From NCBI GenBank assembly GCA_963795555.1, contig CAWCHZ010000001.1, forward strand, positions 62,001 through 126,000: a DNA stretch of 64,000 nt, in the 5' to 3' direction. Position 1 is the stretch's first letter; the number at the start of each line of letters is the position of its first letter. This document shows positions 38,915-47,023 of the stretch, one piece after another. The notes below the pieces were generated by a model that worked only from the letters and a program-made list of their open reading frames with translations, had not been told where the DNA came from and searched no databases. The position numbers and the translations under genes were made by a program. Source of the DNA: CAWCHZ01 sp963795555 (GTDB lineage: Bacteria > Actinomycetota > Thermoleophilia > Solirubrobacterales > Solirubrobacteraceae).

Positions 38915-40603
38915 ATGACAGTCACCCCGAGCCAGTATCCGCCGCCAGTCGATCCCGTCGCGGAGTTCGTCGGCCCGCCGACCGATCCGGAGGATGATCG
39001 GATCGACGTGGGGGTGGCGATCGTCGGCGCCGGCCCGGCGGGGCTGGCCTGCGCAATCCGCCTGACGCAGCTGCTCGACGGCGCTCCCGACCTCGCCGAG
39101 CGCCTGGGCGAGGTGCCCGTCGCGGTGATCGAGAAGGGTCGCGTCGCGGGCGCGCACGAGCTGTCGGGCGCGATCATGCGGCCCTCGGCGTTCCGCGCGC
39201 TGTGGCCCGACCTGCCGGAGGATCGGTGGCCGACCTACGGGCCGGTCAAGGGCGAGGCCGTCTACCTGATGCTCAACGGGCAGCGCTCGATCCACATCCC
39301 GACACCACCGCCGTTCAAGAACCACGGCAACCACGTCGTCTCGATCGCGGAGCTGACGCGCTGGATGGCCGAGCGGGCCGAGGAGGCCGGCGTCTACATC
39401 CTGGCCGAGACGGCTGCGCAGAAGCTGCTCGTGCAGGACGGAGTCGTGCGCGGCGTGCGCTCGGGCGACAAGGGGCGTGGCAAGGACGGCGAGCCGCTGG
39501 CGAACTTCGAGCCGGGCTCGGACGTCGTCGCGCGCGCCACCGTGCTGGCCGAGGGTGTCTGGGGTCATTTGACGGGGGCGGCGATCAAGGCCTTCGACCT
39601 CGGCTCGGGCGATCCCCAGGTCTGGGCGCTGGGCGTCAAGGAGGTCTGGGAGGTGCCGCGGCCGCTGACGAAGGTCGTGCACACGCTCGGCTGGCCGCTG
39701 CGCACCGCGGCGAAGTACCGCGAGTTCGGCGGATCATGGATCTATCCGATGGGCGAGGACAAGGTCTCGATCGGCTTCGTCGTCGGCCTGGACTACGCCG
39801 ACATCACGCTCTCGGTCCACGACCTGCTGCAGCAGTTCAAGCTGCACCCGCGCGTGCGGGGCATCCTCGAGGGCGGCAAGCGCATCGGCTGGGGCGCCAA
39901 GGCGATCCCCGAGGGCGGCTACTGGGCGATCCCGCGCCTGGTCGCGCCGGGGATGGCGATCTGCGGTGACGCCGGCGGAATGGTCAACGTGCCCGAGCTC
40001 AAGGGCATCCACTACGCGATGCACTCGGGCATCCTCGCTGCCGAGCACATCTTCGCGGCGCTGCGCTCGGGCTCCACCAACCTCGCCGGCTACGACGATG
40101 CCGTGCACGACTCGATCATCGGCAAGGAGCTCTACCGCACCCGCAACATGAAGCAGCCGTTCAGCCGCGGCTTCTTCGTCGGCGGCGCGATCACCAACGC
40201 GATGGTCGCCACGCGCGGGCGCTTCCCCGGCGGCCACTGGCCGACCCATGCCGACGCCGATCAGCCGGTCTTCCGCGGCGGCCGCAAGGACGGCTACCCC
40301 AAGCCCGACGGCAAGTACACGTTCGACAAGCTCTCCAGCGTCTACATCACCGGCAACTCGACGCGCGACGACGCGCCCAACCACATCCGCGTCGAGCGGA
40401 GCGTCCCGCGCGAGCTGGCGGAGACGTGGCAGTGGATGTGCCCCGCCGGCGTCTACGAGGTGCCCGAGGGCGCGTCGGGCGACGGCCAGGTCGACGTGAT
40501 CGTCAACTACACGAACTGCGTCCAGTGCGGCGCGATCACCGCCAAGGGGGGGCGCCTGACCCCGCCCGAGGGCGGCGACGGGCCGGTCTACCGCAGCACC
40601 TGA
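38915..40603 (+). CDS. ETF:quinone oxidoreductase-type flavoprotein (FixC family)
   Basis: 562 residues. FAD-binding VAIVGAGPAGLACAIRL, then AHELSGAIMRPSAF, GWGAKAIPEGGYWAIPRL and ICGDAGGMVNVPELKGIH. The C-terminus has MCPAGVYEV and NCVQCGAITAKG followed by PPEGGDGPVY. In characterised ETF-QO the Fe4S4 cluster uses four cysteines with pattern C...CxxCxxC; here the last is Ile (CVQCGAI), so only three are visible. Passes electrons from ETF to the membrane quinone. ATG 38915 chosen. Confidence 0.9.
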   Translation: MTVTPSQYPPPVDPVAEFVGPPTDPEDDRIDVGVAIVGAGPAGLACAIRLTQLLDGAPDLAERLGEVPVAVIEKGRVAGAHELSGAIMRPSAFRALWPDLPEDRWPTYGPVKGEAVYLMLNGQRSIHIPTPPPFKNHGNHVVSIAELTRWMAERAEEAGVYILAETAAQKLLVQDGVVRGVRSGDKGRGKDGEPLANFEPGSDVVARATVLAEGVWGHLTGAAIKAFDLGSGDPQVWALGVKEVWEVPRPLTKVVHTLGWPLRTAAKYREFGGSWIYPMGEDKVSIGFVVGLDYADITLSVHDLLQQFKLHPRVRGILEGGKRIGWGAKAIPEGGYWAIPRLVAPGMAICGDAGGMVNVPELKGIHYAMHSGILAAEHIFAALRSGSTNLAGYDDAVHDSIIGKELYRTRNMKQPFSRGFFVGGAITNAMVATRGRFPGGHWPTHADADQPVFRGGRKDGYPKPDGKYTFDKLSSVYITGNSTRDDAPNHIRVERSVPRELAETWQWMCPAGVYEVPEGASGDGQVDVIVNYTNCVQCGAITAKGGRLTPPEGGDGPVYRST

Positions 40604-40651
40604 GCGCGCGTTCACGCGCCGTTGTACCGCAGCATCTGAGCGCGCGTTCAC
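40589..40651. repeat. In-frame duplication of the ETF dehydrogenase C-terminus and stop
   Basis: A 27-base segment (starting TACCGCAGCACCTGAGCG) containing the last three codons and TGA at 40589-40615 recurs at 40625-40651 with one mismatch. The period is 36, so the second copy offers a second in-frame stop. Confidence 0.85.
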
Positions 40652-40694
40652 CACGCCACCGCAACAGATGTGAAGCCCGGCCTGTTAATGGGGC

Positions 40695-41561
40695 ATGGTC
40701 CGCTGGCCGAAGCGAGCGCACGCCATGCGCGTTGCGCCGGCGCTTGCGTTGACGACGGCGCTGATCGCGACGGGACCGCTTGCTGCGAGCGTCAGCGCGG
40801 CGACGGCGCTGATCGCGACGGGGCCGCTTGCTGCGAGCGTCAGCGCGGCGACGCCGCCGCTCGCGACCGCGCGGCTGGCGAGCTGTCACACCTCGCTCGT
40901 CGCAGATCAGCGATCGGCGACGTTCGTCGGCGTGATGCGCGAGCTGCCCGGACACGACGCGCGGCTGCTGATGCGCTTCGAGCTGCTCCAGCGCCTCGCC
41001 GGCGATCACGTCTTCGCCCCGCTTGCGGCGCCGGGGCTCGGTGTCTGGCTGCGGGCGCCGGCCGGCTACGCGCGCTTCCGCTTCCGCCAGCGAGTGACGG
41101 GGCTTGCCGCGCCGGCGGCCTACCGTGCGCTGGTCGTGTTCCGCTGGGTCGCGGCCGACGGCCGTCAGCTCGCGCGCGCGGCCCACGTCAGCGGGATCTG
41201 CCGGCAGCCGGACCTGCGACCCGAGCTGCGCATCAGCGAGCTCGTACCGCTGCCGACGGCCGGCCCCGGCGCCTCGTTTCGCGTCGTCGTGGCCAACACC
41301 GGACGCTCGCCGGCGGCGCAGTTCGACGTGGAGCTGTCGATCGGCGGCACGGCGCTGCCCGAGCAGGCGGTCGCCGGCCTGAGCTCGCACACCCACCAGG
41401 CGTTGGTGTTCACCGCCACGGCGTGTCCGGCGGGGGCCAGCGTCGTCGCCATCGCCGACCCGGAGAGTCGGATCGACCAGCGCAGCCGGGTCCATGACTC
41501 GCTCGCGATCAGCTGCCCCGTGGCGACGACGAGCGCCGTCGGCCGGCGGCGCCGCGCTTGA
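40695..41561 (+). CDS. Secreted CARDB-like protein with a duplicated signal segment
   Basis: 288 residues from ATG 40695 (ATG 40725 is an alternative giving a shorter leader). The signal region contains ATALIATGPLAASVSA twice in tandem (48-base repeat). The C-terminal part (LRISELVPLPTAGPGASFRV, VVANTGRSPAAQFDVEL, ADPESRIDQ) has the layout of a CARDB/beta-sandwich adhesion-type domain. No enzyme motif; likely cell-surface or secreted. Repeats of the end codons follow the stop (around 41553-41610). Confidence 0.65.
   Translation: MVRWPKRAHAMRVAPALALTTALIATGPLAASVSAATALIATGPLAASVSAATPPLATARLASCHTSLVADQRSATFVGVMRELPGHDARLLMRFELLQRLAGDHVFAPLAAPGLGVWLRAPAGYARFRFRQRVTGLAAPAAYRALVVFRWVAADGRQLARAAHVSGICRQPDLRPELRISELVPLPTAGPGASFRVVVANTGRSPAAQFDVELSIGGTALPEQAVAGLSSHTHQALVFTATACPAGASVVAIADPESRIDQRSRVHDSLAISCPVATTSAVGRRRRA
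40755..40850 (+). repeat. 2 x 48-base tandem repeat within a signal peptide
   Basis: 40755-40802 and 40803-40850 differ at a single base (GGGACC versus GGGGCC) and encode TALIATGPLAASVSAA twice. Confidence 0.95.
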
Positions 41562-41636
41562 CGCGCGCTGGCTCCGCGTTGAACGCGCTTGATCCGCGCT
41601 TGGCGCGCGCACAGCCTGGCGCCAGCCACGCGACGC

Positions 41637-41642
41637 TACAAT
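41637..41642 (+). promoter_or_regulatory. -10 box for leaderless rpmE mRNA
   Basis: TACAAT ends 8 bases before ATG 41651; no Shine-Dalgarno is present. Confidence 0.6.
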
Positions 41643-41650
41643 CCCAGCAG

Positions 41651-41866
41651 ATGAAGACTGGAATCCACCCGGAATACGTCGAGGCTCAGGTGCGCTGCAC
41701 GTGCGGCAACGAGTTCACCACGCGCTCCACCCGGCCGGAGCTGCACGTCGAGATCTGCTCCAATTGCCATCCGTTCTACACCGGCAAGCAGAAGCTCGTG
41801 GACACCGGTGGACGCGTCGAGCGCTTCCAGCGGCGCGCCGCCCGCCGGCGCCTCGCCGGACGCTGA
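41651..41866 (+). CDS. rpmE: Ribosomal protein L31 (bL31), zinc-binding form
   Basis: 71 residues: MKTGIHPEYVEAQVRCTCGN and CSNCHPFYTGKQKLVDTGGR. The four cysteines (CTC, CSNC) mark the zinc-containing 'C+' form. The C-terminus is arginine-rich. First gene of a translation cluster with prfA and prmC. Confidence 0.97.
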   Translation: MKTGIHPEYVEAQVRCTCGNEFTTRSTRPELHVEICSNCHPFYTGKQKLVDTGGRVERFQRRAARRRLAGR

Positions 41867-41877
41867 CGCTCGCGCGC

Positions 41878-42939
41878 GTGACGGCGCTCGCCGCGCAGCC
41901 CCCGCGCGACGCGCCAATCGGCGGCCAGGCCGTGCTGGAGGGCGTGATGATGCGCGGCATCTCGACCTGGGCCGTCGCGGTGCGCAAGCCCGCGCCCGAG
42001 CAGCTCGCCGGCGGGCATCCGCTCGACGCCCAGGACGCGCGGCTTGGTTCGATCGAGGTGAGCTCGTTTCCGCTTGTCTCATGGTCGCGGCGGCATCGGG
42101 CCTATCGCCTGCCGATCGTCCGTGGCGTCGTGGCGCTCGTGGAGTCGCTGCGGATCGGCTTCAAGGCGCTGGCGATCGCCGCCAACGCACAGCTTGCTGA
42201 GGAGTCGGGACCCGAGCGGTCCGCGGCGGACGATCAGCCCGGTACGGTGGACGGCCAGCCCGGCTCGGAGCCTCGCGAGCAGCCGCTGTCGGGAGCGGTC
42301 TGGGCTGGCACGGTGATCCTCGCGCTGGCGCTGGCGATCGGGCTCTTCTTCCTCGTCCCGGTCGGGCTGACCAGCCTGATCAAGCACCAGCTGGGCTCAT
42401 CGTTTCTCTTCTGGCTGGTCGAGGGGCTCGTGCGGACGGTGATCTTCCTCGCCTACCTCGCTGCGCTCTCGCGGCTGCGCGACCTGCGCCGCGTCTTCGA
42501 GTACCACGGCGCCGAGCACAAGACGATCGCCTGCTGCGAGGCCGGCGACGAGCTCGTGCCCGAGCGCGTCGCGCGCTACTCGCGGCTGCATCCACGCTGC
42601 GGGACGAGCTTCTTGCTGATCGTGATGGTGGTGGCGATCTTCGTCTTCGCGCCGATCGGCCTACCCGCCTGGTACCTGCTCGTGCTCACGCGCGTCTTGG
42701 GAGTCCCGGTCATCGCCGGGATCTCCTTCGAGCTGATCCGCTGGGCGGGTCGCAACCGCGAGCGGCGTTGGGTCCAGGCGGTCATCTGGCCCGGCCTCCA
42801 GCTCCAGCGGCTGACCACGCGCGAGCCCGATCACGATGAGCTCGAGGTGGCGATTGCGGCGCTTGAAGCGGTGCTGGCGGTCGAACGGCCTGGCCAGGCC
42901 GTCGCCGAGGACCTGCTCGGCGTCGAGGTCGTCGCCTAG
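41878..42939 (+). CDS. DUF1385 membrane protein
   Basis: 353 residues from GTG 41878. PIGGQAVLEGVMMRG opens the DUF1385 domain; later FEYHGAEHKTIACCEAGDEL and RLHPRCGTSFLLIV. Five or more membrane spans. A Glu/Gly/Pro-rich loop (about 110-140) is inserted before the second span. Function unknown; regularly found between rpmE and prfA, as here. Confidence 0.88.
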   Translation: MTALAAQPPRDAPIGGQAVLEGVMMRGISTWAVAVRKPAPEQLAGGHPLDAQDARLGSIEVSSFPLVSWSRRHRAYRLPIVRGVVALVESLRIGFKALAIAANAQLAEESGPERSAADDQPGTVDGQPGSEPREQPLSGAVWAGTVILALALAIGLFFLVPVGLTSLIKHQLGSSFLFWLVEGLVRTVIFLAYLAALSRLRDLRRVFEYHGAEHKTIACCEAGDELVPERVARYSRLHPRCGTSFLLIVMVVAIFVFAPIGLPAWYLLVLTRVLGVPVIAGISFELIRWAGRNRERRWVQAVIWPGLQLQRLTTREPDHDELEVAIAALEAVLAVERPGQAVAEDLLGVEVVA

Positions 42940-43016
42940 CCCCCATGAGCGCGGCACCGAGGGGGCTCGCCCCGCGTTGGCCCCAGCCCGGCCAACGTCG
43001 GCAGCGTCGCCGTCGC

Positions 43017-43022
43017 TAGCGT
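43017..43022 (+). promoter_or_regulatory. -10 box for leaderless prfA mRNA
   Basis: TAGCGT ends 7 bases before ATG 43030; no Shine-Dalgarno. Confidence 0.5.
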
Positions 43023-43029
43023 TCAGCCC

Positions 43030-44079
43030 ATGATCGAGCAGCTGGTCGAGCAGATCGAGACCCGCTTCGCCGAGGTCTCGCGCGAGCTCGCCGATCCGGA
43101 CGTCATCGCCGACCGCCGACGCTACGCCGAGGCCGGGCGCCGCTACGCGGAGCTCGAGCCGGCGCACAAGCTGGCGCAAGAGTGGCTGCGTGCGCGCGAC
43201 GACGCCGAGGGCGCGGCGGAGCTGCTCGCCGAGGATGGCAATGACCCCGAGCTGCGCGAGCTGCTGACGACGGCGCGGCGGCGCATCGAGGAGCTCGGCG
43301 AGCAGATTCGCCTGGCGATGGTGGAGCCCGATCCCAACGACGCCAAGAACGTGATCGTCGAGATCCGCCCGGGCGCGGGTGGCGAGGAGGCCGGCCTGTT
43401 CGCCGGCGATCTCTTCCGGATGCTGACCAAGTACGCCGAGCGGCTGGGGTTGGAGGCCGAGCCGCTGTCGATCGGCGATGGGAGCTACACCTTCGCGATC
43501 AAGGGTCATGGCGCCTACTCGGTGTTCAAGTACGAGGGCGGCACCCACCGTGTGCAGCGGATCCCCGAGACCGAGTCCCAGGGCCGCCGCCACACCTCGA
43601 CCGCGACGGTTGCCGTACTGCCCGAGGCCGAGGACGTCGACGTCGAGATCAATCCTGCCGACCTGCAGGTCGACGTCTACCGCTCCTCCGGCCCCGGCGG
43701 CCAATCCGTCAACACGACCGATTCGGCGGTCAGGATCACGCACAAGCCGAGCGGGATCGTCGTCTCGATGCAGGACGAGAAGTCCCAGCTGCAGAATCGC
43801 GAGAAGGCCCTGCGCGTGCTCCGCGCCCGGCTGTTCGAGCGCGCGCTGGCCGAGCAGCAGGCAGAGCTTGCCGCCGACCGGCGGGCACAGGTCGGCACGG
43901 GCGAGCGCGCCGAGAAGATCCGCACCTACAACATCCCCGACAGCCGCATCACCGATCACCGCATCGGGCTGACGGTCCACAACGTCGACGCGGTGCTCGG
44001 TGGCGAGCTCGACGGGCTGACGGCGGCGCTGCAGGACGACGAGAAGCGCCGGCGGCTGGAGGCCCAGGCCAGTGCCTGA
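43030..44079 (+). CDS. prfA: Peptide chain release factor 1
   Basis: 349 residues. PET tripeptide (179-181) of the PxT type identifies RF1 (UAA/UAG reading), and SSGPGGQSVNTTDSAV holds the GGQ motif (223-225) that triggers hydrolysis. Overlaps the next gene, its methylating enzyme, by eight bases. Confidence 0.97.
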   Translation: MIEQLVEQIETRFAEVSRELADPDVIADRRRYAEAGRRYAELEPAHKLAQEWLRARDDAEGAAELLAEDGNDPELRELLTTARRRIEELGEQIRLAMVEPDPNDAKNVIVEIRPGAGGEEAGLFAGDLFRMLTKYAERLGLEAEPLSIGDGSYTFAIKGHGAYSVFKYEGGTHRVQRIPETESQGRRHTSTATVAVLPEAEDVDVEINPADLQVDVYRSSGPGGQSVNTTDSAVRITHKPSGIVVSMQDEKSQLQNREKALRVLRARLFERALAEQQAELAADRRAQVGTGERAEKIRTYNIPDSRITDHRIGLTVHNVDAVLGGELDGLTAALQDDEKRRRLEAQASA

Positions 44080-44893
44080 GCTCGTTCGAGGAGCCCTGCG
44101 CACCGCGAGCACGGCGCTGACCGCGGCCGGCTGCGACACGCCGCGGCTCGATGCCGAGCTGCTGCTCGGCGCCACGCTGGGGGTGGACCGCGCCGCCCTG
44201 GTGCTCGCGGATGATCGCGTGCTGAGCAAAGCCGAGCGGGCCCGCTTCGAACGTGTGCTGCGGCGGCGCGAGCGGCGCGAGCCGATCGCCTATATCCTCG
44301 GCAGCAAGGCCTTCCGGCACATCGAGCTGCAGGTCGACGCGCGCGTGCTGGTGCCACGACCCGAGACCGAGCTGCTCGTCGAGGTGGGGTGCGCGCTGCC
44401 GACCGGGATGCGCGTCGCCGACGTCGGCACCGGCAGCGGCGCGGTCGCGCTCGCGCTCAAGCAGGAGCGGCCGGACCTGCACGTGCTGGCCAGCGATCGC
44501 AGCCGCCGCGCGCTCGCCGTCGCCCAGCTCAACACGCGCCGGCTGGGCCTCGCGGTCACGCTCGCACATACCGACGGGATCGCCGGGCTGGGGCGACTCG
44601 ACGCGGTGCTGGCCAACCTGCCCTACGTCGCCGACCGCGAGCGGGCGCAGCTGGCGCCGGAGATCGCCCTCCACGAGCCGGCCGAGGCGCTCTTCGCCGG
44701 CCCGGATGGGCTGGACGCGATCCGCGCGCTGGTGCCGACGCTGCGCCCCGCAGGCGTTCGGCTCGCCGCGCTCGAGGTCGGTGCCGGCCAGGCGGGCGTG
44801 GTGCGCGAGCTGCTGATCGAGGCCGGCTTCGGCGACGTTGGCTTCGTGCGCGACCTGGCGGGGATCGACCGCGTCGCGGTCGCCCGGGCGTGA
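44072..44893 (+). CDS. prmC: Release-factor glutamine methyltransferase
   Basis: 273 residues from GTG 44072, starting within the last codons of prfA. VADVGTGSGAVALALKQE is the SAM site and LANLPYVADRE the active-site (N)PPY-type motif, here NLPY. Modifies the Gln of the RF1 GGQ motif, a role consistent with the overlap. Confidence 0.95.
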   Translation: MPELVRGALRTASTALTAAGCDTPRLDAELLLGATLGVDRAALVLADDRVLSKAERARFERVLRRRERREPIAYILGSKAFRHIELQVDARVLVPRPETELLVEVGCALPTGMRVADVGTGSGAVALALKQERPDLHVLASDRSRRALAVAQLNTRRLGLAVTLAHTDGIAGLGRLDAVLANLPYVADRERAQLAPEIALHEPAEALFAGPDGLDAIRALVPTLRPAGVRLAALEVGAGQAGVVRELLIEAGFGDVGFVRDLAGIDRVAVARA

Positions 44894-45597
44894 GCAAGGG
44901 CGTCGGCCCGGACCCGCGGCGGGGCGCGGCTCACGACGAGTCGCCCGACGCCGCAGCCGTCGACGCGCTGGCACGCTGCCTGGCTGGCGGCGGCGTCGCC
45001 CTGATCCCGACCGACACCGTCTATGGCCTTGCCTGCGTCGCGCGCGATGCCGGCGCATTCGCGCGCATACATGTGTTGAAGGGCCGCGAGCCGGCCAAGC
45101 CGGCGGCGGTGATGTTCTTCGCGCTCGACGACGCGCTGGCGGCGCTGCCGGAGCTCGACGAGGTCACGCGGATGGCGCTGCGAGCGCTGCTGCCGGGACC
45201 GGTGACCGCGCTCGTGCCCAACCCCGCACGGCGCTTTCCGCTCGCCTGCGGACCGACGCCGGAGATCCTCGGTCTGCGCGTGCCACGCCTGGGGGGGGCG
45301 CTGGCTGCGCTCGCGGGTCCGCGCGAGCCGCTGCTGCGCGAGCCGCGTCCGTGCGAGCCGCTGCTGCAAACCAGCGCCAACCTCAGCGGCGGGCGCGACC
45401 CACGTCGGCTCGCCGATGTCCCCGCCTCGATCATGCGCGGGGTTGACGTGGTGCTGGATGGCGGCACGCTGCCGGGCACGCCCTCGACCGTCGTGGACCT
45501 GAGCGCGCTGGCTGGCTCGGGACGGTGGTCGCTGCTGCGCGAGGGCGCAGTCGCGCACGCCGAGATCGCGCGGGCCCTGGCCGCAGCCGGCGGGTGA
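44890..45597 (+). CDS. tsaC: L-threonylcarbamoyladenylate synthase (Sua5/YrdC/TsaC family)
   Basis: 235 residues; GTG 44890 overlaps the prmC stop (GTGA). GGGVALIPTDTVYGLACVARD, LKGREPAKPAAVMFF, TSANLSGGRDP and GTPSTVVDLS are YrdC-domain landmarks. Makes the activated intermediate of t6A37 tRNA modification. The Sua5 C-terminal domain is absent. A repeated REPLLREPRPCEPLLQ stretch near 155-170 is an insert of simple sequence. Confidence 0.93.
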   Translation: MSKGVGPDPRRGAAHDESPDAAAVDALARCLAGGGVALIPTDTVYGLACVARDAGAFARIHVLKGREPAKPAAVMFFALDDALAALPELDEVTRMALRALLPGPVTALVPNPARRFPLACGPTPEILGLRVPRLGGALAALAGPREPLLREPRPCEPLLQTSANLSGGRDPRRLADVPASIMRGVDVVLDGGTLPGTPSTVVDLSALAGSGRWSLLREGAVAHAEIARALAAAGG

Positions 45598-45654
45598 TCG
45601 CGGGCAACGCGGCGGAGGTGGGGAAAGGCTGGGGGAGCGCGCGGCCACCGCTGA

Positions 45655-45660
45655 TAAGGT
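45655..45660 (+). promoter_or_regulatory. Extended -10 box for leaderless glyA mRNA
   Basis: TGATAAGGT (TGN plus TAAGGT) ends 7 bases before ATG 45668. Confidence 0.55.
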
Positions 45661-45667
45661 CCGGCGC

Positions 45668-46960
45668 ATGGCTGACGACCTGCCCGCCGACTTCTTCAAC
45701 CAGCCGCTCGCCGAGGTCGATCCAGAGATTGCCGAGGTGCTGCAGCGCGAGCTGGAGCGCCAGCAGGGAACGCTCGAGATGATCGCCTCCGAGAACTTCG
45801 TGCCGCAGGCGGTGCTCGAATGCCAGGGCAGCGTGCTGACCAACAAGTACGCCGAGGGCTATCCGGGGCGGCGCTACTACGGCGGCTGCGAGTGGGTCGA
45901 CGTCGCCGAGCAGCTCGCGATCGATCGCGCCAAGGCGCTCTTCGGCGCCGAGCACGCCAATGTCCAGCCGCACTCCGGCGCGCAGGCCAACACCGCCGTC
46001 TACCACGCGCTGCTTTCGCCGGGGGACACGCTGATGGGCCTGGAGCTCGCGCACGGCGGTCATCTGACCCATGGGATGAAGATCAACGTCTCCGGGCGCC
46101 TCTACCGGGTCGTGTCCTACCACGTGCGCCGCGAGGACTCGCTGATCGACATGGACGAGGTCCGCGCGCTCGCCCGCGAGCACCGGCCGCGGCTGATCGT
46201 CGCCGGCTGGTCAGCCTATCCGCGGCAGCTCGACTTCAACGCCTTCCGCGAGATCGCCGACGAGGTCGGAGCGCTCCTGATGGTCGACATGGCCCACTTC
46301 GCCGGGCTGGTCGCCGCCGGGCTGCACCCCAGCCCGGTTCCCTACGCCGACGTCGTCACGACCACCACCCACAAGACGATCGGCGGCCCGCGCGCGGGGC
46401 TGATCCTCTGCCGCTCCGAGCATCAGAAGGCGATCGACTCCGCCGTCTTCCCGGGCCAGCAGGGCGGCCCGCTCCAGCACGTCATCGCCGGCAAGGCCGT
46501 TGCGCTGAGGATCGCCGCCGCACCGGCGTTCCGCGAGCGCCAGCAACGCACCGTCGACGGTGCCCGCGCGCTCGCCCAGGAGATCCTCGCGGCCGGTGGA
46601 GGCGTCAAGGTCCTCACCGGCGGCACCGACGTCCACCTGGTCCTCGTGGACCTGCGCGACACCGATCTCGACGGCAAGCAGGCCGAGGACCGCCTGCACG
46701 AGATCGCGATCACCGTCAACCGCAACGCCGTGCCGTTCGACCCCCGCCCGCCGGCGATCTCCTCCGGGCTGCGGATCGGCACCCCCGCGCTGGCGACCCG
46801 TGGCCTGCAGGTCGGCGATTTCCACGAGGTCGGGCAGATCATCACCGCAGCGCTCAAGCCCGACTTCGAGCAACACCGCGCCGCGCTCATCGAACGCGTC
46901 AACGCGATCGTCGAGCAGCATCCGCTCTACCCACAGCTCGGCGCGCACGCCGTCGTCTGA
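45668..46960 (+). CDS. glyA: Serine hydroxymethyltransferase
   Basis: 430 residues. TLEMIASENFVPQAVLE, NKYAEGYPGRRYYGG, VDMAHFAGLVAAGLHP and the pyridoxal-phosphate lysine in VTTTTHKTIGGPRAG (Lys236). Interconverts serine and glycine with tetrahydrofolate. Confidence 0.97.
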   Translation: MADDLPADFFNQPLAEVDPEIAEVLQRELERQQGTLEMIASENFVPQAVLECQGSVLTNKYAEGYPGRRYYGGCEWVDVAEQLAIDRAKALFGAEHANVQPHSGAQANTAVYHALLSPGDTLMGLELAHGGHLTHGMKINVSGRLYRVVSYHVRREDSLIDMDEVRALAREHRPRLIVAGWSAYPRQLDFNAFREIADEVGALLMVDMAHFAGLVAAGLHPSPVPYADVVTTTTHKTIGGPRAGLILCRSEHQKAIDSAVFPGQQGGPLQHVIAGKAVALRIAAAPAFRERQQRTVDGARALAQEILAAGGGVKVLTGGTDVHLVLVDLRDTDLDGKQAEDRLHEIAITVNRNAVPFDPRPPAISSGLRIGTPALATRGLQVGDFHEVGQIITAALKPDFEQHRAALIERVNAIVEQHPLYPQLGAHAVV

Positions 46961-47023
46961 GCCGCCGCCTCGGCTCGCCCGTCGCGGACGCCCGGCGCGG
47001 CTGCGATGCTTTCGGGCGGGCGA

